From: Modestobacter sp. VKM Ac-2977
GTDB lineage: Bacteria; Actinomycetota; Actinomycetes; Mycobacteriales; Geodermatophilaceae
Assembly: GCF_026968045.1 (NCBI RefSeq)
Contig: NZ_JAPVBQ010000005.1
Span: forward strand, 124,001 to 188,000
Reading direction: 5' to 3'
Length of the DNA stretch: 64,000 bases
Of this stretch, positions 7,245 through 15,635 are shown piece by piece (within the stretch, counting starts at the first letter, position 1; each line of letters opens with the position of its first letter). Under the pieces are notes generated by a model that was not told where the DNA came from, did no database searches, and was given only the letters and a program-made list of their open reading frames with translations. A program made the position numbers and the translations under genes.

Positions 7245-8168
7245 ATGCCTCAGCTCCCCGGGACCGATCTGACCGTCAGCGACCTCTGCCTGGGTGGCAA
7301 CGTGTTCGGCTGGACGGCCGACGAGCCGACGTCCTTCGCCCTGCTCGACCGCTTCCTCGACGCCGTCCCCAGCACCCAGTCGCCGTTCGTCGACACCGCC
7401 GAGATGTACGGCGACGGCGTCTCCGAGACGATCCTCGGCAACTGGATGGCCGAGCGGGGGGTGCGCGACCGGCTGGTCGTGGCCACCAAGGCCTCGCCGG
7501 GGGAGAAGGAGCACCCGCTCTCGGCCCCGGAGATCCGGGCCGCGGCGGAGCGTTCGCTGCGCAACCTGCAGGTCGACACCATCGACCTGTACTACGCGCA
7601 CTACGACGACGAGACGACGCCGCTGGAGGAGACGCTCACCGCCTTCGACGAGCTGGTGCAGGCCGGCAAGGTCCGGTACGCCGCGGCGTCGAACTACTCG
7701 GCGAAGCGGCTGACCGAGGCGCTGGACACCGCGAAGCAGCTCGGCGTCACCGGCTACGTCGCGCTGCAGCCGCACTACAACCTGATGGAACGTGAGGGCT
7801 ACGAGGCCGAGCTGGCCGGCGTCGTGACCGAGCGCGGGCTGGGGTCGATGCCCTACTTCGGGCTGGCCCGCGGCTTCCTGACCGGCAAGTACCGGGCGGG
7901 GGAGACCATCGACTCGCCGCGGGCCAAGGGCGCCGCGCAGTACGTGGGGGAGAAGGGGGACCGGGTGCTGGCCGCGCTGGCCGAGGTCGCCGACGCGCAC
8001 GCGGTGACCGGCGCCGCGGTGGCGCTGCGCTGGCTGGCCGACTCCCCGGCGGTCACCGCGCCGATCGCCAGCGGCCGCTCGGTCGAGCAGCTGGCCGACC
8101 TGCTGCCGATGCTCGACCTGGTGCTCACCGACGAGGAGCGGCAGCGCCTCACCGACGCCAGCGCCTGA
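7245..8168 (+). CDS. Aldo/keto reductase
   Basis: 307 residues with a full (beta/alpha)8 aldo/keto reductase layout. The catalytic tetrad is visible as Asp50 and Tyr55 (VDTAEMYGDG), Lys82 (VVATKAS) and His119 (LYYAHYDDE). The NADP-binding end carries IASGRSVEQLADLL. Related proteins reduce aldehydes and ketones with NADPH in the cytosol; the physiological substrate is not evident. It is monocistronic and followed by a perfect palindrome. Confidence 0.92.
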   Translation: MPQLPGTDLTVSDLCLGGNVFGWTADEPTSFALLDRFLDAVPSTQSPFVDTAEMYGDGVSETILGNWMAERGVRDRLVVATKASPGEKEHPLSAPEIRAAAERSLRNLQVDTIDLYYAHYDDETTPLEETLTAFDELVQAGKVRYAAASNYSAKRLTEALDTAKQLGVTGYVALQPHYNLMEREGYEAELAGVVTERGLGSMPYFGLARGFLTGKYRAGETIDSPRAKGAAQYVGEKGDRVLAALAEVADAHAVTGAAVALRWLADSPAVTAPIASGRSVEQLADLLPMLDLVLTDEERQRLTDASA

Positions 8169-8224
8169 GGAAGCCCCCGGGCCGCCGTCCGTGGTCCCTG
8201 ACCCGGGTCACCCCGGGTGCGGGA

Positions 8225-8256
8225 GGGTTGAGCCGCGTGCGCACGCGGCTCAACCC
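8225..8256. terminator. Perfect 32-base palindrome, bidirectional terminator
   Basis: GGGTTGAGCCGCGTGC is followed directly by its exact reverse complement, giving a 16-base-pair stem. It lies between the convergent aldo/keto reductase and DUF1059 genes and fits a bidirectional terminator. Confidence 0.75.
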
Positions 8257-8318
8257 TGAACCGTCCGCGTCGACCCGGGCGCAGTGGACAGCGGCTGCGG
8301 CCCGGATCGTCGCGGTGC

Positions 8319-8492
8319 CTACACCGCGACGATGTGGGTGCGGACCTGCTCGACGAGCTCGGGCGGCACGCTGCCCAGCCCGTGGTCGGCGGTCGCGTGT
8401 GCGGCGACCTGACCGAGGACGGCGTCCTCGTCCGGGCCGGTGAACGTCATGGTGCAGCCGGGGACGACGTCCCCGCAGGCGAATGCCTTCAT
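8319..8492 (-). CDS. DUF1059 family small protein
   Basis: 57 residues: MKAFACGDVVPGCTMTFTGP, then DEDAVLGQVAAHATADHGLG and PELVEQVRTHI. The CGDVVPGC start, the AHA.ADHG centre and the ELVEQVR end are the family hallmarks of DUF1059, whose Cys and His residues suggest a metal or redox site. The role is unknown. The start is the first ATG after a stop. It is separated from its neighbours and reads toward the 8225-8256 hairpin. Confidence 0.85.
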   Translation of the reverse strand: MKAFACGDVVPGCTMTFTGPDEDAVLGQVAAHATADHGLGSVPPELVEQVRTHIVAV

Positions 8493-8584
8493 GTGGGCTC
8501 CAGTGCGCAGGTGGTGCGGGGACCCGGCCGCCGGACGACGGTCAGGGGTGGTGCACCGGGGGCGGGGTCAGGGCTCCCGGGGGC

Positions 8585-9676
8585 TCAGCCGGTGGCGGCC
8601 GCAGCCGCCAGGTCCTCGACCCGCAGCAGGCCGAGGACGGCGCCGCTGCGGTCGGTGCACAGCACCGGGTCGAACCGGTGCACGGGCGGGCGGGTGAGCG
8701 CGCGGTGCAGGGTCTCGGGGACCCCGGCCGACGGGTGCACGCGCAGCGACACCGGTGCCCGGTACGGCGCGCCGGTCCGCGGGTCGGCGAGCACCAGCTC
8801 GATGGGCACCTCGGTGCGGTCCAGCACGACGTAGGGCGGCGGGCCGTCGTCGGAGTCGTAGGCCTCTCGCTGGCGGATCGGGCGCAGCAGGCTGGCGACG
8901 CTCTCGGCCAGCTGGGCGCGGGCCACCTGGGTGCGCACCAGCTGGGTGACCTCGGGGGTGAGCGGGGCGAAGTGCGGGGTGGGGCGGCCGAACAGCCACC
9001 CCTGGGCCAGCGGGACGCCGAGCCGGGCGAAGACGGCGAGCTCGCCCGCGGTCTCCACGCCCTCGGCGAGCAGCCAGGCGTCGATCCGGCTGGTGAAGGC
9101 ACCCACCATCTCCGCCAGCGCGGCCTTCACCGGGTCGGTGTCGGCGCCGGAGACGAGGGCCCGGTCCAGCTTGACCAGCTGCGGCCGGACCTCGGCGAGC
9201 TGCTGGAGCCCGGCGTAGCCGGACCCGGCGTCGTCGATGGCGATGAGCGCGCCGCGTCCCCGCAGTGCGGCGGTCTGCTCCCGCAGCGCCGCCAGGTCCG
9301 GGGTGGGCATGTGCTCGGTCAGCTCGACGACCACCCGCCGCAGCGTGGCCGGCTGGGCGAGGGCCGCGGCGACCGGTGCGGTGCCCAGCAGGTGCGGGCT
9401 GACGTTGACGGTCAGGAAGGTGTTGGGCGGCAGGTCCGGCAGGGTGGCGAGGGCCTTCCGCAGGGCGAGCGCCTCCAGCTCGGCACCCAGGCCGGCCTCG
9501 GCGGCGGCGGCGAACCACACGTCGGGGGAGGCGGTGCCCGGGAAGCGCGCGAGCGCCTCGTAGCCGGCGACCTCGGCCGAGGCCAGGTCGACGATCGGCT
9601 GGAAGACGATGGTCAGGTCCTCCTCACCCGCGAGCAGCGGGCGGCAGTCCCAGCGGTCCGGGAGGGTCGACGTCAC
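8585..9676 (-). CDS. EAL-domain protein, probable c-di-GMP phosphodiesterase, with CBS-like C-terminus
   Basis: 363 residues if the GTG at 9676 is used; this start has its purine-rich AGAGGAG too close to be ideal, so the true start may differ slightly. The EAL domain (about 15-250) keeps the metal and catalytic motifs: EALAR, NVSP, ELTEH, IDDAGSGYAGL, KLDRALV, AEGVET and QGWLFGRP. It is therefore probably active in hydrolysing c-di-GMP to pGpG. The remaining 110 residues (LDRTEVPIELVLADPRTG, DPVLCTDRSGAVLGLLRVEDL) resemble a CBS-type ligand domain. No transmembrane helix. Divergent from the SpoIIE-type phosphatase, 195 bases away. Confidence 0.85.
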   Translation of the reverse strand: MTSTLPDRWDCRPLLAGEEDLTIVFQPIVDLASAEVAGYEALARFPGTASPDVWFAAAAEAGLGAELEALALRKALATLPDLPPNTFLTVNVSPHLLGTAPVAAALAQPATLRRVVVELTEHMPTPDLAALREQTAALRGRGALIAIDDAGSGYAGLQQLAEVRPQLVKLDRALVSGADTDPVKAALAEMVGAFTSRIDAWLLAEGVETAGELAVFARLGVPLAQGWLFGRPTPHFAPLTPEVTQLVRTQVARAQLAESVASLLRPIRQREAYDSDDGPPPYVVLDRTEVPIELVLADPRTGAPYRAPVSLRVHPSAGVPETLHRALTRPPVHRFDPVLCTDRSGAVLGLLRVEDLAAAAATG

Positions 9677-9871
9677 CTCCTCTGGATCGGCGGCATCGCC
9701 CAGCTGCTTGAGGCCGTCCGCACCCCAGCAGGGGACACCGCTCCGGCCGTCGGTGCCGGGCTCGGTGGGCCGGACGTGCCAGCATGGGGCAGCCCGCGCC
9801 GAGTCGGGCGTGTCGGCGGCCGTCGGCACCCGTGTCCGGCCCCGCCGGCGCCAGCAGGGAGGCTGCCAGCC

Positions 9872-12697
9872 GTGCCCGCACCGAGCACGCCTGCCGAACC
9901 CGACCCGCTGGCCGACCCGACCCGCGTCGCGGTGGTCCGCCGGCTGCTCGCCGAGCTGCCCGGGAGCGCGCCGTTCGACCGGCTGGCCCACCTGGCCACC
10001 CGGCTGCTGGCCGTCCCGACGGCGCAGGTCGTGCTGCTCACCGACGTCGCGGTCCGGGTGGGTGGCTTCGGCCGGCCGACGGCGATGGGGTCGGCCACCC
10101 CGCTGGACCAGGTGCCCGGCAGCGTCGCCGCCCGCCTGCGGGCGCCGCTGGTGGTGCCCGATGCCGCCACCGATCCCCGGGTCACCGGGCTGTCGGCGGT
10201 GGTCTCCGGCGAGGTCGGCGCCTGCCTGTCCCTCCCGCTCGTGCTCACCGCCGGTGACGTGGTGGGCGCGCTGACCCTGCTCTCCCCGGAGCCCCGCCGC
10301 TGGAGCGAGGACGACGTCGCCCTCGCCGGAGAGGTGGCGTCCACCGTCGTCACCGAGCTGGAGCTGGTGGCCGCCTCGATCGCGGTGCGCTCCTCGCTGA
10401 GCCGGCTGGAGCTGGCGCTGGAGGCCAGTGAGGTCGGCACCTGGGAGCGGGACCTGCGCACCGGGACGACGACCTGGGACGAGCGCAACGCGGCCATCTT
10501 CGGGCTCCCCGGCCCGGTCGTGCTCACCGGCGACGAGGAGATGACGAAGCGGATCCACCCCGACGACCACGGCGTGGTGCAGCAGGCGATGCAGGCCGCC
10601 CTCGCCGGCTCGGGGGAGTTCGTCGTCGAGATGCGGGCCCTGCGGCCCGACGGTGAGGCCCGGTGGACGGTCTCCCGGGGCCGGGTGGTGGGCGACCAGT
10701 CAGGTGAACCCGTGCGTCTGCTGGGCACCTCCGTGGACGTCACCGAGGCCCGCCGGCAGGCGCAGCTGCGGCTCGCCGCGGTGCAGCGTGCCGCGGTGAT
10801 CGCCGAGGTCGCCGCGGAGCTGGCCAACGCCGACCGGATGTCGGAGCTGGCGGAGGCGGCCCTGCGGGGCGCGGCCGTGCTCGGTGCCGACGCCAGCGCG
10901 CTGGCCGTCTTCGCCGGCGGGCGCGGGCCGCTGCGGCTGCACATGACCCGCCGCCTGGTCGACGCGGTCGAGTCGGGTAGCGACGCCGTCCTGCCCGACG
11001 AGGGCGTGGAGCTGCCGCTCGACGACGAGCTCCCCACCCAGTACGTGGCCCGGTACGGGGAGACGGTGCTGCTGCCCGACCGTGCCTCGGCGGTGGCCCG
11101 GTTCCCCCGGATGGCCCATGTGGGGGACCTGGTCGGGGTCCGTGCCGTGGCCGCGCTGCCGCTCCGGCTCGAGGGCCGGTTGCTGGGGAGCTTCGTGGCG
11201 GTGTGGGCGGAGGACCACCCGTTCAGCCCCGAGGACGTCGAGCTGCTGGGCGCGCTCACCGCCCAGATCGGACTGAGCGTCTCCCGGTTGCACGCCGACG
11301 CCCAGCGGGACGCCGCGGTCGCGGAGATGGCCGCGGCCAACGCCCGGCTGGAGCTGCTGGCCGAGACCGGCCGGGTGCTCTCGGGGACGCTGGAGATCAC
11401 CGAGCAGCTGGGCCGGCTGGCCGAGCTGGTGGTGCCCGCGCTCGGCGACTGGTGCTGGGTCGTCGTCACCGACGAGCAGGGCCGGATGCGCGAGCTCGCC
11501 TCGGCGCACCGCGACCGGGCCAGGTCGGGGGAGCTGGCCGACTACGTCCGCGCGATGGTCGGCGGGATGACCGAGCACGCCGCCGCGCGGGTGGTCACCC
11601 GCACCGGGCGGCCGCTGCGGGTGCCCGGCCTGGACGAGGCCTACATCGCGCGGGCGCTGCCGGACCCCGTGGCCCGCGAGCAGCTGGCGCGGCTGCACCC
11701 CGACTCCGGCATCGTCGTCCCGCTGGTCAGCCGGGGGCGCACCCTCGGGGCGCTCGGCCTGTACGTGGACGCCGAACGGGGTCGGCACAGCGACGCCGCA
11801 CTGGAGACCGCCCTGGAGCTCGGGCGGCGGGCCGGGGTGGCGCTGCAGCAGGCGCGGTTGTTCGGCCAGCAGCGGCAGCTGGCGGAGACGCTGCAGCGGA
11901 GCATGCTGACCGCGCCGCCGGCGCCGGACCACTGCGAGATCGTCGTCCGGTACGTGCCGGCTGCGGCCGGGGCCGAGGTCGGCGGCGACTGGTACGACGC
12001 GTTCGTCCAGCCCGACGGGGCGACCATGCTGGTCATCGGGGACGTCGTCGGGCACGACAGCCGGGCCGCGGCGGCGATGGGCCAGCTGCGCGGGCTGCTG
12101 CGCGGCATCGGGCACCACACCGGCGGCACCCCGGCCGAGGTGCTCACCGGCCTGGACCGGGCCAGCGCCGGCCTGGACCTCGACGTCATGGCCACCGCGC
12201 TGATCGCCCGGCTGGAGCAGGACGACCCGGAGCTGTCGGCCGCGCAGACTCGGGTGCGCTGGGCCACCGCCGGGCACCCACCGCCGGTGCTGATCAGCGA
12301 GGACGGCGAGGTGACCGTGCTGGACGGCGACGACCCCGACCTGCTGCTGGGGGTGGAGCCGGGCACCGCACGCAGCGACCGGGTCGCGGTCATCGGCCGC
12401 GGCGGCACCCTGCTGCTCTACACCGACGGGCTGGTGGAGCGGCGCGACCGGGACCTCGACGCCGGGGTCGCCGAGCTGTGCCGGGTGCTGACCGGGCTCA
12501 CCGAGCTCCCGCTGCAGGAGCTGTGCGACCGGCTGCTGCAGCGGATGTACCTGCCCGACACCGAGGACGACGTCGCGTTGCTGGCGGTCCGGCTGCATCC
12601 GCAGGACACGCCGCGGCCCCCCGAGGCCGGCCCCCAGCGGGTCCCGCCGGGCATCGAGGCGGCCCCGGACGTCAACCCGGCGGCCGGCCCCACCTGA
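9872..12697 (+). CDS. GAF-PAS-GAF-GAF-SpoIIE (PP2C-type) sensor phosphatase
   Basis: 941 residues from a GTG with AGGGAGG ten bases upstream. Order: GAF about 30-165, PAS about 178-295 (ALEASEVGTWERDL, then IHPDDHGVVQQAM), a second GAF about 305-470, a third GAF about 490-665, then a SpoIIE/PP2C Ser/Thr phosphatase about 690-910 with GGDWYDAF, IGDVVGHDSRAAAAMGQLRG and LLYTDGLVERRD, the metal-binding Asp motifs. Such proteins dephosphorylate anti-sigma-factor antagonists in partner-switching control of stress sigma factors. It is cytosolic. No anti-sigma kinase or STAS partner is in the window. The ligands of the GAF/PAS domains are unknown. Confidence 0.88.
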   Translation: MPAPSTPAEPDPLADPTRVAVVRRLLAELPGSAPFDRLAHLATRLLAVPTAQVVLLTDVAVRVGGFGRPTAMGSATPLDQVPGSVAARLRAPLVVPDAATDPRVTGLSAVVSGEVGACLSLPLVLTAGDVVGALTLLSPEPRRWSEDDVALAGEVASTVVTELELVAASIAVRSSLSRLELALEASEVGTWERDLRTGTTTWDERNAAIFGLPGPVVLTGDEEMTKRIHPDDHGVVQQAMQAALAGSGEFVVEMRALRPDGEARWTVSRGRVVGDQSGEPVRLLGTSVDVTEARRQAQLRLAAVQRAAVIAEVAAELANADRMSELAEAALRGAAVLGADASALAVFAGGRGPLRLHMTRRLVDAVESGSDAVLPDEGVELPLDDELPTQYVARYGETVLLPDRASAVARFPRMAHVGDLVGVRAVAALPLRLEGRLLGSFVAVWAEDHPFSPEDVELLGALTAQIGLSVSRLHADAQRDAAVAEMAAANARLELLAETGRVLSGTLEITEQLGRLAELVVPALGDWCWVVVTDEQGRMRELASAHRDRARSGELADYVRAMVGGMTEHAAARVVTRTGRPLRVPGLDEAYIARALPDPVAREQLARLHPDSGIVVPLVSRGRTLGALGLYVDAERGRHSDAALETALELGRRAGVALQQARLFGQQRQLAETLQRSMLTAPPAPDHCEIVVRYVPAAAGAEVGGDWYDAFVQPDGATMLVIGDVVGHDSRAAAAMGQLRGLLRGIGHHTGGTPAEVLTGLDRASAGLDLDVMATALIARLEQDDPELSAAQTRVRWATAGHPPPVLISEDGEVTVLDGDDPDLLLGVEPGTARSDRVAVIGRGGTLLLYTDGLVERRDRDLDAGVAELCRVLTGLTELPLQELCDRLLQRMYLPDTEDDVALLAVRLHPQDTPRPPEAGPQRVPPGIEAAPDVNPAAGPT

Positions 12698-12698
12698 C

Positions 12699-12738
12699 GG
12701 CCAGGACCACCAAAATGGCCATTTCGGTGGTCCTGGCC
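12699..12738. terminator. Long hairpin with AAAATGGCCATTT core
   Basis: GGCCAGGACCACC pairs perfectly with GGTGGTCCTGGCC, and most of the interior (AAAATGGCCATTTCG) is itself self-complementary. It starts one base after the stop of the SpoIIE-type gene and lies before the convergent acyl-CoA oxidase gene, so it is a likely bidirectional terminator. The core is shared with the palindrome at 15590-15613. Confidence 0.7.
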
Positions 12739-12801
12739 CCTTCGGCCCCCTTGCAGGGTCCCGCCGCGAGCTCGCGAGGGGTGGGGGGCAAGGGGGTCCT
12801 C

Positions 12802-14859
12802 TTACTGGGCGGGAGCCATCTCCAGGGAGGTCGCGGTGGCGTCCTGCTGGGGCTTGGCCCCGGCCGACCGCAGCGCGGCGTCGTGCGCGGCCATCGCCTC
12901 CTGCCGGCCCGGCTCCTCGGCCACGATCGCGCAGTTGAGCCACGACTCGGGGATGGCGAAGCCGTCGACCAGGGTGCGCATGTGCGGCCGCAGCTCCTTG
13001 AGCAGGTCGTTCACCACCCCGGTCAGCGCCTTGGCCCGGGTGGGGGTGAGCCGGCCGTGCTCGAGGAACCAGCCCTTGTCGGCCTCGATGGTGCTCAGCG
13101 CGTAGAGGTCGCAGACCCTCGCCAGCAGCGCCTTCGCGGCCGGGTCGGTGGTGCGCTCGATGCCGGCGACGAAGGCCTCCAGCACGACCCGGTCGATGTG
13201 CGCCTCGGCCATGGTCAGAACGTGGTCCTGCACGTCGTTGAAGATCTCGAACGGCCGGTCCTTCTTGGCCGCCGCGCCCCCGCGGAGCCGCCGGATGGCG
13301 CTCTCCAGGAGGTGCTTCTCGCGGTCCTCGAAGGCGGCCAGCTGCCAGCCCCGGTCGAGCATCGAGACGTCCTCGTCCCGCCCGGGCACGGCGTCGACCA
13401 GCCGCTGGATCAGCCCGCGGGCCGCCGTCCGCTCCAGCATGGTCTCGCGCACCTGCTCGGCGACGAAGGCCGCCCGGCCCCAGCCGTCGAGTGAGCCGAA
13501 GGCGTCCCGGTAGCCGGTGAGCAGGCCCTTGGCGACCAGCTGCATCAGCACGGTGTTGTCGCCCTCGAAGGTGGTGAAGACGTCGGTGTCGGCCTTCAGC
13601 GTGGGCAGCCGGTTCTCCGCCAGGTAGCCCGCCCCGCCGCAGGCCTCACGGCACAGCTGGATGGTCCGGGTGGCGTGCCAGGTGCTCACGGCCTTGATCC
13701 CCGCAGCCCGGGACTCCAGCTCGCGCTGGGCGGCCTCGTCGAGCTCGGCGGCGCCCAGCACGTCGTGCATGGTCGACGTCAGTTCCTCCTGCGCGAAGCT
13801 CAGGGCGTAGGTCTTCGCCAGGGCCGGCAGCAGCTTGCGCTGGTGCACCAGGTAGTCGTTGATCACGACCTCCCGGTCCTCGCCGGGGGCGGAGAACTGG
13901 CGGCGGGTGTCGCCGTAGCGGACGGCGATCTCCAGGGCCACCTTCGTCGCCGACGCGGCCGAGCCGCCGACGCTGACCCGCCCACGCACCAGGGTGCCGA
14001 GCATGGTGAAGAAGCGCCGGGTCTCGTTCTCGATCGAGCTGGTGTACGTGCCGTCGGCGGCCACCTGGCCGTAGCGGTCGAGCAGCATGTCCAGCGGCAC
14101 GGAGACGTGGTCGAAGGTCAGCCGCCCGTTGTCCACCCCGAGCAGCCCGGCCTTGGGGCCGTCGTCGCCGATCGTGACGCCGGGCATCGGGGCGCCGTCG
14201 CCGTCCCGGATCGGGACGAGGAACGCGTGCACGCCCTTCCCCTCGGGTGCCTGGCCCTCGCGACCGGTGACCAGCTGGGCGAAGACGACGGCCATCCGGC
14301 CGTCCTTCGCGGCGTTGCCGATGTAGTCCTTGCGCGCGGCCTCGTGCGGGGTGTGCAGGTCGAAGGTCTGCGTGGCCGGGTCGTAGGTGCAGGTGGTGCG
14401 CAGCTGCTGGACGTCGGAGCCGTGGCCGGTCTCGGTCATCGCGAAGCAGCCGGGCAGCGCGAAGCTCATGATGTCGGGCAGGTACCGGTCGTGCTGACGC
14501 TTCGTGCCCAGCGCCTGGACCGCCCCGCCGAACAGCCCCCACTGCACGCCGGCCTTGACCATCAGCGACAGGTCGGTGAAGGCCAGCATCTCGATGGCGG
14601 TGACCGAGCCGCCGGCGTCGTCGGCGCCGCCGTACTCGACGGGGAAGCCGTAGGCGATCCGGCCGGTGGAGGCCAGCTCCGCCGCCAGTGCGGTGACCCG
14701 GTCCCGCGCCTCGGTCATCGACTCGCCGTACACCGGGGCCCATCGGGGGTCGTCGAGCTGCGCGCGGCTGTCCCGGCGGACCTGCGCCCAGCGGCCGTCG
14801 AGGACCTCGGTGAGCCGGGCGGGGTCGACCGGCGGCAGGGGGGTGGGGGTGCTGGTCAT
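12802..14859 (-). CDS. Acyl-CoA oxidase/dehydrogenase family flavoenzyme
   Basis: 685 residues, longer than ordinary acyl-CoA dehydrogenases (about 380-600) and close to acyl-CoA oxidases. FAMTETGHGSDVQQL is the FAD/substrate loop; CREACGGAGYLAENRL and TFEGDNTVLMQLVAKGL are the oxidase-type C-terminal FAD signatures. It would introduce the alpha-beta double bond into acyl-CoA, passing electrons either to oxygen or to an electron-transfer protein; sequence alone does not decide. The ATG overlaps the stop of the TetR gene (ATGA), so regulator and enzyme are one operon, divergent from the thiolase operon. Confidence 0.85.
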   Translation of the reverse strand: MTSTPTPLPPVDPARLTEVLDGRWAQVRRDSRAQLDDPRWAPVYGESMTEARDRVTALAAELASTGRIAYGFPVEYGGADDAGGSVTAIEMLAFTDLSLMVKAGVQWGLFGGAVQALGTKRQHDRYLPDIMSFALPGCFAMTETGHGSDVQQLRTTCTYDPATQTFDLHTPHEAARKDYIGNAAKDGRMAVVFAQLVTGREGQAPEGKGVHAFLVPIRDGDGAPMPGVTIGDDGPKAGLLGVDNGRLTFDHVSVPLDMLLDRYGQVAADGTYTSSIENETRRFFTMLGTLVRGRVSVGGSAASATKVALEIAVRYGDTRRQFSAPGEDREVVINDYLVHQRKLLPALAKTYALSFAQEELTSTMHDVLGAAELDEAAQRELESRAAGIKAVSTWHATRTIQLCREACGGAGYLAENRLPTLKADTDVFTTFEGDNTVLMQLVAKGLLTGYRDAFGSLDGWGRAAFVAEQVRETMLERTAARGLIQRLVDAVPGRDEDVSMLDRGWQLAAFEDREKHLLESAIRRLRGGAAAKKDRPFEIFNDVQDHVLTMAEAHIDRVVLEAFVAGIERTTDPAAKALLARVCDLYALSTIEADKGWFLEHGRLTPTRAKALTGVVNDLLKELRPHMRTLVDGFAIPESWLNCAIVAEEPGRQEAMAAHDAALRSAGAKPQQDATATSLEMAPAQ

Positions 14860-15536
14860 GATTCCTCCATCGGACTCGCGGGTGCAGGAGTTGAGGGGTC
14901 GGGGGTCACGACGCCGCGCAACCCCGTCCAGGCCAGGTCGGTGAGGTGGGTCGCCAGTTCGGCGCGCGGCATGGGGCGGTCGGCGCGCAACCACCAGTCG
15001 GCGGCGGCCCGGACCAGCCCGATGACGCCGTGCCCCCACGGGGCGGCCGCGGCGGTCCCCTGTCCGGCGCTGGTCAGCGCGGCGCCGACCAGCGCCCCGA
15101 CCTCGTCGCCGACCAGGTCGGACAGGCTGCTGATCGGGTCGGCATCGACCGGGCGGTCGACCAGCGCCTGCCCCACGACGAACCGGTAGACCTCCGGGTC
15201 GGCCTCGATGAAGGCCAGGTAGGTCTCGACGGCGGCGGTGACCATCTGCCGGGGGTGGTCGCTGCTGCCCATCGCCTCGCGCAGCTTGCGGGTGAGCTGC
15301 GCCGCCACCCGCGCGCAGACGGCGACGTACAGCTCGCTGCGGTCGGCGAAGTGCCGGTAGACGACGGTCTTGCTGGTGCCGGCCTCGGCCGCGATCTCCT
15401 CCATGCCGACGCCGGCGCCGTGCTTGCCGACCGCGGCGAGGGTGGCGTCGACCAGCTGCTCGCGGCGTGCGCGGCGGTGCTCGTCCCAGCGGGAGTCGCG
15501 CCGATCGCGCCGGCTGGCCGCCGTCTCCGTGTTCAC
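14856..15536 (-). CDS. TetR/AcrR family transcriptional regulator
   Basis: 226 residues from a GTG. The N-terminal helix-turn-helix reads MEEIAAEAGTSKTVVYRHFA then DRSEL, preceded by a strongly basic segment; the C-terminal ligand domain is all-helical. It sits at the head of the acyl-CoA oxidase gene and opposite the thiolase-reductase-hydratase operon, with an inverted repeat between them, so it is the obvious local regulator. By analogy with fatty-acid TetR repressors an acyl-CoA is the likely ligand (inference). Confidence 0.9.
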   Translation of the reverse strand: MNTETAASRRDRRDSRWDEHRRARREQLVDATLAAVGKHGAGVGMEEIAAEAGTSKTVVYRHFADRSELYVAVCARVAAQLTRKLREAMGSSDHPRQMVTAAVETYLAFIEADPEVYRFVVGQALVDRPVDADPISSLSDLVGDEVGALVGAALTSAGQGTAAAAPWGHGVIGLVRAAADWWLRADRPMPRAELATHLTDLAWTGLRGVVTPDPSTPAPASPMEES

Positions 15537-15552
15537 GACACCGACGGTACCT

Positions 15553-15567
15553 GATACTCTGGGTATC
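15553..15567. promoter_or_regulatory. Candidate TetR operator
   Basis: GATACTCTGGGTATC is a 5+5 inverted repeat (GATAC/GTATC) around a five-base spacer. It lies 17 bases upstream of the TetR gene start and 69 bases upstream of the thiolase start, the position expected for a site that controls both divergent operons. Confidence 0.55.
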
Positions 15568-15589
15568 GGAATCGCGACTGGAACACCCC

Positions 15590-15613
15590 CCACCAAAATG
15601 GCCATTTTGGTGG
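15590..15613. repeat. Perfect 24-base palindrome, AAAATGGCCATTTT core
   Basis: CCACCAAAATGG is followed directly by its exact reverse complement. Its core matches the interior of the hairpin at 12699-12738. Here it sits 22 bases upstream of the thiolase ATG, in a divergent promoter region, where a terminator is not expected. It could be an operator, an attenuator or a leader hairpin. Confidence 0.6.
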
Positions 15614-15635
15614 TGACCACCTCCTGGAGGTCCCC

